Source: Oscillospiraceae bacterium
GTDB taxonomy: Bacteria > Bacillota > Clostridia > Oscillospirales > Ruminococcaceae
Reading direction: 5' to 3'
Assembly: GCA_017473015.1 (NCBI GenBank)
Contig: JAFUNP010000033.1
Location: 33,143-97,142, forward strand
Length of the DNA stretch: 64,000 bases
In this document: positions 51,035-58,556 of the stretch, one piece after another
Position numbering within the stretch: the first letter of the stretch is position 1
Layout: each line of letters opens with the position of its first letter
Made by a program: the position numbers and the translations under genes
Notes under the pieces: generated by a model
Told to the model about the DNA's origin: nothing
The model's input: the letters and a program-made list of their open reading frames with translations, nothing else
Database searches by the model: none

Positions 51035-51826
51035 TTAAAAATCACCTGTTATATCAAAGGCATGATTCAGCGGTCCGCTGCCCGTGCCCAGATTCAATCC
51101 GTCTGCCAGCGCTGAAGAAATATACTTTTTGGCTTTTTCCACGGCTGTTACAAGATTATACCCTTTTGCCAGATTTGATGCAATGGCACTGGACAATGTA
51201 CAACCTGTGCCGTGAGTATTGGGATTATCTATCCTTTCGCCGTAAAACCAACAGACAGCTTTGCCGTCATAAAGCAGGTCATTGGCATCGTTTATACTGT
51301 GGCCGCCTTTCAGCAGTACGGCACAGCCATATTTTTTGTGTATGGCCTGGGCCGCCGCCAGCATATCATCGGCAGAATGTATTTCTATTCCGGTTATTAC
51401 CTGGGCTTCCGGCACATTGGGGGTAATAACAGTGGCTATAGGAAACAGCCGTTTCATCATACATTCAACACCGTCCTCTGTCAGCAGGCGTGAACCACTG
51501 GTAGACACCATAACAGGGTCCACCACAATATTTTTCGCTTTATAATACACCAGTTTTTCTGCTGTTGTCTGAATCAGCCTTTTGTCGGCCATCATACCTG
51601 TTTTTATTGCGTCGGGATAAATATCCGTAAAAATGCAATCCAGCTGATTTGCCAGAAATTCCGGTGTGGACTCCATTATTCCATAAACGCCGGTGGTATT
51701 CTGGGCTGTAAGAGCAGTGATTGCACTCATGGCATACACGCCATGGGCAGTCATTGTCTTGATATCAGCCTGGATACCGGCGCCTCCACTGCAGTCAGAA
51801 CCTGCAATAGTCAATGCTGTTTTCAT
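51035..51826 (-). CDS. thiD: Hydroxymethylpyrimidine (phosphate) kinase ThiD
   Basis: 263 residues, ribokinase-like. LTIAGSDCSGGAGIQADIKT (about 5-24) is the HMP-binding motif, KNIVVDPVMVSTSGSRLL (about 98-115) is conserved, and NTHGTGCTLSSAIASNLAKG (about 208-227) contains the anion hole and catalytic Asp-equivalent Cys-Thr region. It phosphorylates HMP to HMP-PP. Last gene of the thiamine salvage operon, 71 bp behind thiE, with AAAGGAGAATT before ATG. Confidence 0.95.
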   Translation of the reverse strand: MKTALTIAGSDCSGGAGIQADIKTMTAHGVYAMSAITALTAQNTTGVYGIMESTPEFLANQLDCIFTDIYPDAIKTGMMADKRLIQTTAEKLVYYKAKNIVVDPVMVSTSGSRLLTEDGVECMMKRLFPIATVITPNVPEAQVITGIEIHSADDMLAAAQAIHKKYGCAVLLKGGHSINDANDLLYDGKAVCWFYGERIDNPNTHGTGCTLSSAIASNLAKGYNLVTAVEKAKKYISSALADGLNLGTGSGPLNHAFDITGDF

Positions 51827-51897
51827 AATAATTCTCCTTTTACAACATTTTGTTTTAAGCGGTCAAAGGCGGTGCCCTCAATTGGCCGCATTATGTA

Positions 51898-52539
51898 TCA
51901 TTCTTTTATCTTTTTCACCAGTGCCAGCATATTTTCTGTGGCGGCAGATATGTCATCCTGAGCCAGCACTGCGCTGACTACTGCTATGCCGTCCACTCCT
52001 GTGCCTGCCAGCTGTGGCGTATTTTCCCGGCTGATTCCGCCGATAGCCACAACAGGAATAGACACCCGTCGGCATATATCTGCCAGACCATCCACTCCCA
52101 GAAAAGAGGCATCTGTTTTGGTGGCAGAGCCGAAAACCGCTCCACAGCCTATGTAATCCACCCCATCTGCCACAGCCTTTAAAGCCTCAGTCACATTGTG
52201 AGCACTGATACCTATGATTTTATCTTTACCCAGAAGCTGTCTTGCCTGAGCTATAGCCATATCACTCTGACCGATGTGTACCCCGTCAGCATCAACCGCC
52301 AGAGCGATTTCCACATTGTCATTGATGATAAAAGGCACTCCGTATTTTTCACACACAGGTTTCAGTTCCTGAGCCAACTGCAGAAATTCCCGGTAAGGGG
52401 TATCCTTTTCCCTTAACTGCACACAGGTAACGCCGTGCTGCAGCGCTGTTTCCACCGCTGTGGCAAGGCTGTGGCCTGATTTCAGCCACTGCCTGTCTGT
52501 TACAAGATAGAGAGTCATACAAGTTTTATCTATAATCAA
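51898..52539 (-). CDS. thiE: Thiamine-phosphate synthase ThiE
   Basis: 213 residues from TTG 52539, where AGGAGGT lies 6 nt upstream; the next ATG (52518) has no site. TLYLVTDRQWL, CVQLREKDTPYREFL (Arg/Lys for pyrophosphate), IINDNVEIALAVDADGVHIGQ and VVAIGGISREN are standard TIM-barrel segments of ThiE. It joins HMP-PP and thiazole phosphate. It overlaps thiM by 14 nt. Confidence 0.95.
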   Translation of the reverse strand: MIIDKTCMTLYLVTDRQWLKSGHSLATAVETALQHGVTCVQLREKDTPYREFLQLAQELKPVCEKYGVPFIINDNVEIALAVDADGVHIGQSDMAIAQARQLLGKDKIIGISAHNVTEALKAVADGVDYIGCGAVFGSATKTDASFLGVDGLADICRRVSIPVVAIGGISRENTPQLAGTGVDGIAVVSAVLAQDDISAATENMLALVKKIKE

Positions 52540-53308
52540 TTTTTACCTCCTCCAGCCGCTGTGGCTGTAATTCATAAGCTGCGTCAGCCAGAGCAGCACG
52601 CAGGCCGCCGGGAGAATGTGCTCTCTCCCCTGCCATTTCGGCACATTTTTTCCAGAAAGCACAGGCCGCAACAGAGCATTCAAAGCTGTGACCGGCTGTG
52701 GCAAATGCCGCCAGCAATGCCCCCAGCATACAGCCGCTGCCGGATACAAGGCTCATCATACTGCTGCCGCCATGAACAACTGCTGTTTTTACTCCGTCAG
52801 TCACAATATCCTTCCGGCCGGTCATAACCACCGTGCAGCCATATTTTAACGCCAGTGCTCTGGCCGCAGTTATACGGCAGGACTGTTCATCATCAATACT
52901 GTCCACGCCGGCAAAAGCTGTATCTGTATCTGTCAGCGCCAGGGCTTCGGAGTAATTGCAATGGATAATATCCACCCGGCTGTTTTCAATGAGAGTGACA
53001 ATGTTCTGTTTTCTCCACCGGGATGCCCCCGCACCCACCGGGTCTATTATAACAGGATGATTTGCCGCTCCCTTTGCAGCATTGGCAAGGCCGTCAAACT
53101 TTTCCTGTATGGGTGTACCGCAGTTCAGAACTGTTGCCCGGCATGCACGGCTGATTTCTTCGGCTTCCTGCGGAGCATAGCTCATAATCGGACGGGCACC
53201 GGCCGCCAGAAGAAGATTGGCGGTATCAGCGGTGCTGATATCGTTGCCGATACAGTGGACCAGAGGTCGTTTTTCTCTCATTTTTACCAGAATTTCTGCA
53301 ATTTTCAT
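52526..53308 (-). CDS. thiM: Hydroxyethylthiazole kinase ThiM
   Basis: 260 residues. PLVHCIGNDISTADTANLLLA (about 15-35), the GARPIMSYAPQEAEEI stretch, HPVIIDPVGAGASRWR (about 84-99) and the GSGCMLGALLAAFATAG motif with the catalytic Cys region (about 190-206) are all present. It phosphorylates salvaged 4-methyl-5-hydroxyethylthiazole. It starts 1 nt after thiW and shares its transcript. Together with ThiE and ThiD, and without ThiC or ThiG nearby, it points to salvage rather than full synthesis. Confidence 0.95.
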   Translation of the reverse strand: MKIAEILVKMREKRPLVHCIGNDISTADTANLLLAAGARPIMSYAPQEAEEISRACRATVLNCGTPIQEKFDGLANAAKGAANHPVIIDPVGAGASRWRKQNIVTLIENSRVDIIHCNYSEALALTDTDTAFAGVDSIDDEQSCRITAARALALKYGCTVVMTGRKDIVTDGVKTAVVHGGSSMMSLVSGSGCMLGALLAAFATAGHSFECSVAACAFWKKCAEMAGERAHSPGGLRAALADAAYELQPQRLEEVKIDYR

Positions 53309-53309
53309 A

Positions 53310-53816
53310 TCAGTTCACCATTTTCTGCAGCATTCTGAAAGCCCCGGACTTATCCAGTATACCTATAAGCAGCAATGCCATAAAGCTGCCCACCATGGTA
53401 GCAGTAAGGAACGGCATAACATAAGCAAAAAGTGCTGCTTCCTTGCCCATAATCATAGTGGCCACAGGATAAGCCAGCAAACCGCCGATGATACCTGTAC
53501 CGATAACTTCACCAAGACAACCGGCAATCAGATTTTTTGTTTTTGAAAACAGCAGTCCGCAGAGGAATGCGCCGCACATGCTGCCGGGGAAAGCCAGCAG
53601 ACTGCCTGTACCCATAATGTTGCGGATAAGGCTGGTGATAAATGCAGAACCCATAGCATACCATGGGCCGAGGAATACACCGGCAATCACATTTACCAGG
53701 TGCTGAATCGGGAAGCATTTGGATGCTCCCACAGGGATGCTCAATGGAGAAAGCACCACTGCAACAGCTGCCAGCAGAGATGCCAGCGCCATTTTTTTGA
53801 TTTGTGTTGTTTTCAC
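53310..53816 (-). CDS. thiW: Thiazole ECF transporter S component ThiW
   Basis: 168 residues from a GTG start (AAAGGAG 7 nt upstream; ATG 4 nt before is out of frame and stops at once). About five TM helices. LSPLSIPVGASKCFPIQHLVNVIAG and LGPWYAMGSAFITSLIRNI are the conserved ThiW stretches. It is the substrate-binding membrane subunit for the thiazole precursor and needs a shared ECF energising module, not encoded here. First gene of the riboswitch-controlled operon. Confidence 0.92.
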   Translation of the reverse strand: MKTTQIKKMALASLLAAVAVVLSPLSIPVGASKCFPIQHLVNVIAGVFLGPWYAMGSAFITSLIRNIMGTGSLLAFPGSMCGAFLCGLLFSKTKNLIAGCLGEVIGTGIIGGLLAYPVATMIMGKEAALFAYVMPFLTATMVGSFMALLLIGILDKSGAFRMLQKMVN

Positions 53817-53856
53817 ATAATCACTCCTTTTAAAAGTTTCATACATAAAAACAAAA

Positions 53857-53888
53857 GAAAAACGCTTATGGCGGTAAAACCATAAGCG
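53857..53888 (-). terminator. Riboswitch expression platform (terminator)
   Basis: On the minus strand CGCTTATGG-TTTTACCG-CCATAAGCG followed by TTTTTC, between the TPP aptamer and thiW. This is a classical transcription-terminator platform. Confidence 0.9.
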
Positions 53889-53911
53889 TGTAAGATTTGA
53901 ATAAATCATGC

Positions 53912-54008
53912 AAAACTTCCTACGCCGGCATTACCCGGATCAGGTTCAAGGTGACAAGGAACTGCATTTTGCTCCAATCTCAGCCGAGGATGCCCTCAGC
54001 GCCCCTGT
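53912..54008 (-). promoter_or_regulatory. TPP riboswitch (THI element)
   Basis: On the minus strand the aptamer reads AGGGGCGCTGAGGGC, GGCTGAGATTGG, CTTGAACCTGATC, CGGGTAATGCCGGCG and TAGGAAG in the right order: P1, the CTGAGA pyrimidine-binding loop and the pyrophosphate-binding P4-P5 segments. High TPP should favour the downstream terminator at 53857-53888 and shut off thiW-thiM-thiE-thiD. Confidence 0.96.
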
Positions 54009-54024
54009 TTTTATGTATATTTTT

Positions 54025-54053
54025 ATACTAATACTGTTTTCTGATATTGTCAA
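54025..54053 (-). promoter_or_regulatory. Promoter of the thiamine operon
   Basis: On the minus strand a perfect TTGACA (54053-54048), a 17-bp spacer and TAGTAT (54030-54025), 17 bp before the riboswitch. Confidence 0.65.
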
Positions 54054-54094
54054 TTATTATAATTTAACAATTATTTATTGAGAATTTGTGTATT

Positions 54095-54802
54095 TTATCG
54101 GTTTTTCAGTCTGGCCGACAGCAGATAGCAGTTCTGTCCCAGTACAAGTGCCCGGGCTGTGACAGCATTTTTGAACAGAAGAAGAAATTTGTTTATTGTC
54201 CAGTCGTAGTCTCCCACAAGGAGCGGTGTGAAAAAACCGTGAATGGTTATGCCGTCATTTTCAATCACATTCAGCGAGTGAAAATAATTAAAACCTAAAT
54301 CAACTGACATTATCACCGTGACAGCAAAAAGCAAAAGAGCAAATTTCTGCAGTCTTTTCAGTTCTGAAACATTCATTCTTCCCAGCTTGTAGGCCGCTAT
54401 GGCGCCGGTGATATAAATGGCAATAAGCATCACTATTTTCGAAAAGCCGTCGCCGAAAAAGGCGGCCACCACACAGAAGAGCAATGCCGCCACAAAGCTG
54501 TAGTAACAGAACATTTCCTTTTTACCATTGGAGTGATACTGCTGTGCCACATCGATGATTATGTCACCCTGTGTCATCATATTGCCGGTGTTCATATCTT
54601 CCCCGTTGAAAAATTCTGTAGGTGAAATATCCAGCGCTGTGCAAAGGTCGGCTATGATGCCCACATCGGGCAGACCTTTGGCTGTTTCCCATTTGGAAAT
54701 GGTTTTGTCGCTGACATTCAGTATTTCTGCCAGCTGCCGCTGGGTAAGGCCTTTCCTTTTTCTTTTTTCAGTTATATAATCTGCAGTCTTTTTTGTATCC
54801 AT
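54095..54802 (-). CDS. XRE-type HTH regulator with membrane domain
   Basis: 235 residues from ATG 54802 (AGAGGTGATTC upstream). The N-terminal HTH (ITEKRKRKGLTQRQLAEILNVSDKTISKWETAKGLPD in two halves, about 9-45) is followed by a linker, then about four TM helices (YYSFVAALLFCVVAAFF, MLIAIYITGAIAAYKLG, LLFAVTVIMSVDLGF and a last hydrophobic stretch). Membrane-anchored XRE proteins of this layout are frequent in Clostridia, often near a target transporter, but none is adjacent here. What it senses is unknown. Confidence 0.85.
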   Translation of the reverse strand: MDTKKTADYITEKRKRKGLTQRQLAEILNVSDKTISKWETAKGLPDVGIIADLCTALDISPTEFFNGEDMNTGNMMTQGDIIIDVAQQYHSNGKKEMFCYYSFVAALLFCVVAAFFGDGFSKIVMLIAIYITGAIAAYKLGRMNVSELKRLQKFALLLFAVTVIMSVDLGFNYFHSLNVIENDGITIHGFFTPLLVGDYDWTINKFLLLFKNAVTARALVLGQNCYLLSARLKNR

Positions 54803-54873
54803 AGAATCACCTCTTTTATAACTGAATTGTAGCAAAAACAGCAGATTTTGTATACCTACGGAAAGTAGAGACG

Positions 54874-54903
54874 AAAAAAACGGAGAGTTTTCACTCTCCG
54901 TTT
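54874..54903 (-). terminator. Intrinsic terminator of the ATPase gene (copy 1)
   Basis: On the minus strand AAACGGAGAGT-GAAA-ACTCTCCGTTT followed by T-run. A near-identical hairpin stands at 55858-55886. Confidence 0.9.
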
Positions 54904-54923
54904 ACAGTTCAGGTATGAATTCT

Positions 54924-55586
54924 TTATTCCAGACCGAAGATTTCTGCCGCCATGGCCATTGTCTGTTCAATGGTGCGGTTTTCGTCACGGGTAATCACAG
55001 GAAAGCCGCAACCCCGAAAAGCGGCATATTTTTCAGGTGAGTTTATCAGTGCCAGACCCCGGCGGTAGTTTTCCATTGCCCGCTGTGGGTTTTCTTCCTC
55101 CATCAGCAGACGGTAAAGAAACTGTTTTTCTTTGTCCGGTCTGTTGAAGAACAGGTTTACGGATATTTCCGGGTCTGCCAGCATAATCAGCACATGGCCC
55201 TCTGTGGCAATCTGTCGCAGGGTTTCCACACAGATATTTGTGTCCACAAAAATAGGTTTGTCCGTGGTTGGGGCCAGTTCAGACAGTATGCGCAGTTCCA
55301 GAATTTCACATTCCTTTGCAGTGCTTTCTGTCCATGCCAGATATTCCTGTGGACTGCGGCGGATAAAGTGGTGCCAGTCCTGCAGGTCACGGGTGTAGCA
55401 CAGGCCGGGGAATTCCGCCCGGTCAAGGGTATCCTGCAGTGCATCGTGGTAATTTTCGCCACAGGCGATGCCGTCATATTTTTCTGACAGGTGCTTTACC
55501 ATAGTGGATTTGCCGGCATAGGCTGTGCCGTTTATAAAATAAACATTTTTCAGTAATTCTTTCAGTTTTTCTTTCTGTGTAATCAT
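54924..55586 (-). CDS. P-loop ATPase/kinase of unknown substrate
   Basis: 220 residues. The P-loop is INGTAYAGKSTMVKHL (about 18-33), then DTNICVETLRQIA (about 115-127) is a Walker B-like strand, and an Arg-rich lid lies near NPQRAMENYRRG. The KYDGIACGENYHDAL and WHHFIRRSPQEYLAW segments have no match that I know. It is probably a small-molecule or nucleotide kinase; the N-terminal GTAYAGKST loop is unlike UDK. AAAGGAGAAAATT precedes ATG. The transcript seems to start at the promoter 55712-55740 and carries a 9-codon upstream frame (55659-55688). Confidence 0.7.
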   Translation of the reverse strand: MITQKEKLKELLKNVYFINGTAYAGKSTMVKHLSEKYDGIACGENYHDALQDTLDRAEFPGLCYTRDLQDWHHFIRRSPQEYLAWTESTAKECEILELRILSELAPTTDKPIFVDTNICVETLRQIATEGHVLIMLADPEISVNLFFNRPDKEKQFLYRLLMEEENPQRAMENYRRGLALINSPEKYAAFRGCGFPVITRDENRTIEQTMAMAAEIFGLE

Positions 55587-55658
55587 AATTTTCTCCTTTA
55601 AAAGACAACAGTAAACAGGGCCTGCGGCGCAGACCGGTGATTGGGAATGAAAATCAGA

Positions 55659-55688
55659 TTATTGCCAGATAAAGTATAAACATTTCAT
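55659..55688 (-). other. Nine-codon upstream frame (possible leader peptide)
   Basis: ATG AAA TGT TTA TAC TTT ATC TGG CAA TAA, with a strong GGAGGT 9 nt before it. It lies in the leader of the ATPase gene, 70 bp upstream of its start. It may be a regulatory leader peptide or a chance remnant. Confidence 0.35.
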
Positions 55689-55711
55689 AATGACTATACC
55701 TCCATAAATCC

Positions 55712-55740
55712 AATATAACATAAGCGTAAAAATATGTAAA
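55712..55740 (-). promoter_or_regulatory. Promoter of the P-loop ATPase gene
   Basis: On the minus strand TTTACA (55740-55735), 17-bp spacer, TATATT (55717-55712), just upstream of the GGAGGT of the small frame. Confidence 0.65.
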
Positions 55741-55753
55741 GAATACCCGGTTT

Positions 55754-55830
55754 TTTCGGGCGGATGTAGGCATCCGCCCCTACGCGTATTTTATATAACA
55801 CAGAACGGGCCGCTATGGGCAACGGCCCCT
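55754..55830. repeat. Dispersed REP-like GC-rich palindromes, second array
   Basis: GGGCGGATG-TAGG-CATCCGCCC (55758-55779) and GGGCCG..CGGCCC (55807-55828). CCGCCCCTACGCG (55774-55786) is the inverted copy of the 13-mer at 25130-25142. Confidence 0.7.
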
Positions 55831-55857
55831 GTACACAAATTATATATAATTACAAAT

Positions 55858-55886
55858 AAAAACGGAGAGTTTTCACTCTCCGCTTT
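55858..55886 (-). terminator. Terminator of the nonulosonate operon (copy 2 of the same hairpin)
   Basis: On the minus strand CGGAGAGT-GAAA-ACTCTCCG followed by TTTTTAT, 6 bp after the stop of the CMP-sugar synthetase gene. Nearly identical to 54874-54903. Confidence 0.88.
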
Positions 55887-55891
55887 ATATT

Positions 55892-56650
55892 TTATCTGAT
55901 TAAATCTCTTACAGCTTTGAAGCCGTCTACTTTTGTGAAAAGATATGAGCCGATAAGCTGCATCATTTCAAAGTCTTCTTCGCTGTCAATATCCAGCACA
56001 GCAGTGTCTTTCATAAGATAAACCATAAGGTTTGTTTCCATCAGGTTGCCTGTTTTGTTTGTGCGCAGGAACTCTGTTTCGAAAACATAGATGGAAGCGT
56101 TAATATCGTAGATATCAGGTGCCTGCTGACGGGCAGTGAAGTTTGATTCAACCACACGGGTGGCATAGTCGCCCACCTGTTTGAACTGGTTGAAATATGG
56201 GTTGCGGCGTGCACCGCAGCCGGACAGGACACATCCTGCATCAGGTCTTTCCAGCTTCATTTTGTATGCGCCCAGAACATCGTGAATCTGGCGCAGAGGG
56301 CTGGTGATATCAAGGTCGATAAGATAATCGTATGAAAAGCCCTGTTTTTCTTCCATATATTTCAGTGACTGCTGGAATACCGCCATTTTAGGTGCCACAT
56401 CTCCTGCGATTTCTTCAGGGCGTGGGATAAAATGAACTTCCGGATATTTTGCCAGTACAAGGTCAGCCAGGTCCTTGCTGTCTGTGTTCAGACATACATC
56501 AACCTGTGCATCTTCCACAGAGTCTTTAAAATTGAAGGCTGATGCCAGTGTGTAGTAAACCAGCGGTTTGTCAAGGAAGGTTTTCAGGTTTTTGTTTTTA
56601 AAGCCTTTGCTGCCTGCACGGCCGCAGATGGTGATAAGCACTCTTTTCAT
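55892..56650 (-). CDS. CMP-nonulosonate cytidylyltransferase (NeuA-like)
   Basis: 252 residues. CGRAGSKGFKNKNLKTFLDK (about 9-28) is the CTP-binding loop of acylneuraminate cytidylyltransferases. LIDLDITSPLR (about 107-117) carries the metal-binding Asp and the SPLR motif, and INASIYVFETEFL follows. It activates a nonulosonic acid as the CMP-sugar, the donor for glycosyltransfer. It is the final gene of the neuB-neuC-oxidoreductase pair operon. Whether the substrate is Neu5Ac, legionaminic acid or a derivative cannot be read. Confidence 0.88.
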   Translation of the reverse strand: MKRVLITICGRAGSKGFKNKNLKTFLDKPLVYYTLASAFNFKDSVEDAQVDVCLNTDSKDLADLVLAKYPEVHFIPRPEEIAGDVAPKMAVFQQSLKYMEEKQGFSYDYLIDLDITSPLRQIHDVLGAYKMKLERPDAGCVLSGCGARRNPYFNQFKQVGDYATRVVESNFTARQQAPDIYDINASIYVFETEFLRTNKTGNLMETNLMVYLMKDTAVLDIDSEEDFEMMQLIGSYLFTKVDGFKAVRDLIR

Positions 56651-56652
56651 AA

Positions 56653-57576
56653 TTATGCCTCTTTTCCCAGAGTGAGAGCCAGCACTTTGTTGGCTTTTTC
56701 CGGTGTGTTGATGTTTTCAGCTGTGCCGGCCATAATGTCCAGCACATTGCGCATTTCGCGCACAAAGCGCATATTTGCTTCTTCGTTGCAGTTGATAACT
56801 GTGCCGTCAGGCATTTTTACACTGCCTTTGCCGAATTCTGCTTCGATAGTGCCGTCAGCCACAAACACTTCGCAGGTGCGGCGGTATTCACGGCCGAAGT
56901 AGTCCAGATGTACTTCGCACAGTTTGTCAGCGTAGCGGGCAATGTAAACAGACAGGTCATCGCTGTCCACTTCCAGATTGGAATATGTGCCTTTGAAGTT
57001 GTAGCTTTCCAGAGGGAAGCCGAACAGGTCAGTCATATAGTCCAGTTCGTGGATAAGGTCGATGGTTACGCCGCCGCCCAGGGCTTTGATAGCAGAGTAG
57101 TTTTTGCGGTAGTCCTGGTCAGGACGCCAGCCCGGCAGATAGCTGGAGCAGATGATTCTTACAGAGAATGGTTTTTCGTCTTTCAGAATTTCTTTCAGCT
57201 TCATATAAGCACCGCAGTAGCGCATAGGACAGGCAACATAGGCGTTTTCATCTGTGAGACCCAGTTCAGCAAGGTCATAGATGGAATCTTCAAAAATAGG
57301 TTTTTCGATAAAGAAGAATTTTGCTTTGCCTTTCAGGTCTTTCAGCGCTGTGTAATGCAGGGTGGTAGGGTTTGTGATAAAGGCCAGGTCATAAACAGTG
57401 TCGTCCAGCTCCATAACCTGATTGTTGATAAGGGCAGCCACATCTTCAGCCAGAGGGCGCGGAGATGAACGCAGGGCAGTTACATCCAGCTGGATGCCTC
57501 TTTCAGATGCAACAGTGTGCAGGTTGCGCAGATGGCGTGTGCCGATGGAGCCGATGCCTACAAATAATACTTTCAT
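56653..57576 (-). CDS. Gfo/Idh/MocA-family oxidoreductase (second of pair)
   Basis: 307 residues. The N-terminal Rossmann fold starts VLFVGIGSIGTRHLRNLHTV (GxGxxGxRHxRNL, about 3-22). FFIEKPIFED is the catalytic EKP segment, and ALGGGVTIDLIHELDYMTDLFG (about 158-179) carries the GGGxxxDxxHExD motif with the catalytic His. It oxidises or reduces a sugar-nucleotide or sugar ketone with NAD(P). The start overlaps the stop of the first oxidoreductase by 1 nt. Next gene begins 2 nt on. Its role in nonulosonate synthesis is inferred only from position. Confidence 0.88.
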   Translation of the reverse strand: MKVLFVGIGSIGTRHLRNLHTVASERGIQLDVTALRSSPRPLAEDVAALINNQVMELDDTVYDLAFITNPTTLHYTALKDLKGKAKFFFIEKPIFEDSIYDLAELGLTDENAYVACPMRYCGAYMKLKEILKDEKPFSVRIICSSYLPGWRPDQDYRKNYSAIKALGGGVTIDLIHELDYMTDLFGFPLESYNFKGTYSNLEVDSDDLSVYIARYADKLCEVHLDYFGREYRRTCEVFVADGTIEAEFGKGSVKMPDGTVINCNEEANMRFVREMRNVLDIMAGTAENINTPEKANKVLALTLGKEA

Positions 57577-58553
57577 TATTCAATGCCCTCGATTCTGTCC
57601 ATAATGCTGATGGTGTACAGGTCTTTTTCGTAGGAGTATTTTGGTTCTTCCTTGCCCAGTACAACATTCAGGAAGTTCTGCATTTCGTCAACATAAGCGT
57701 TTTCAACGATGTTGTCGGAATAGCGGCTGTCGTGTTCAAAGGTTTCGTATGTGTTTACGAAATCTTTTTCTTTTGTTTCAGTGTTGAATTTGTACAGTGC
57801 TTTTGGGTTGCCTTCCCAGAACAGGTGCAGGCCTTCGCCCATAACCTCCAGATTGCGCACTGCTTTTGGTGCGACAACATCCACCATAACCACGCCGCGT
57901 GTGCCGTCTTCGTGAGTGAGTGTAATGAAGAAACGGTCTGGGAATTCAATGTCCAGACCTGTCAGTCTGTCAGATACAGAGTACAGTTCTTTTACAAGGC
58001 CGAAAGTTTCCAGAATCCATGGCATTTCGATGCCGAACAGTTCGCGGCAGCCATTTGTACGAGGGTTGGAAACAAAGAAGTTTTTGTAGCTTTCCCATGG
58101 GTGCCAGTCAGGCAGGTACTGACCAACATGGTAGATGTATGTAACAGGTTTGTCAAAGTTTTTCACTTCGTTCATAATGAAGTTGATTTCACCGCGGTAC
58201 AGCATAGTGCTGGACAGGAAGAGAACAGTGTCGTTTTCTTTTGCCAGTGCCATCAGTTCTTCATAACCGTCTTTTACAAGGTTCAGTTCTGTGAAAGTGT
58301 TGATTTTGTTTTCCAGCAGTTCTTTGATGATAACATAGTGGGACAGCGGAGCTGTACATACAAATGCAACATCAGGTTTTTCTGCTGCAGCTTCAGCGAT
58401 GGAGGAATAGGTTCTGTGACCCATTTCTTCCACCTGACCGCGGCGTTCGGCTGTCATATCAACGCCGATGATTTCAACTGTAGGGTCGATGCCTTTCAGC
58501 AGGCGGATACGTCTTTTGCCCATTGAACCCAGGCCTACGATAAGTGCTTTCAT
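57576..58553 (-). CDS. Gfo/Idh/MocA-family oxidoreductase (first of pair)
   Basis: 325 residues. ALIVGLGSMGKRRIRLLKGI (about 3-22) is the GxGxxG nucleotide loop. The segment NTFTELNLVKDGYEELM stands where the family has its EKP(L/F) motif; here it reads ELNL, a departure from the usual catalytic Lys. The C-terminal beta-sheet domain (NPRTNGCRELFGIEMPWILE) is complete. The distance from its neighbour in sequence suggests a different reaction or partner role. AAAGGAG precedes ATG. It sits between neuC and the second oxidoreductase. Confidence 0.85.
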   Translation of the reverse strand: MKALIVGLGSMGKRRIRLLKGIDPTVEIIGVDMTAERRGQVEEMGHRTYSSIAEAAAEKPDVAFVCTAPLSHYVIIKELLENKINTFTELNLVKDGYEELMALAKENDTVLFLSSTMLYRGEINFIMNEVKNFDKPVTYIYHVGQYLPDWHPWESYKNFFVSNPRTNGCRELFGIEMPWILETFGLVKELYSVSDRLTGLDIEFPDRFFITLTHEDGTRGVVMVDVVAPKAVRNLEVMGEGLHLFWEGNPKALYKFNTETKEKDFVNTYETFEHDSRYSDNIVENAYVDEMQNFLNVVLGKEEPKYSYEKDLYTISIMDRIEGIE

Positions 58554-58556
58554 AAC

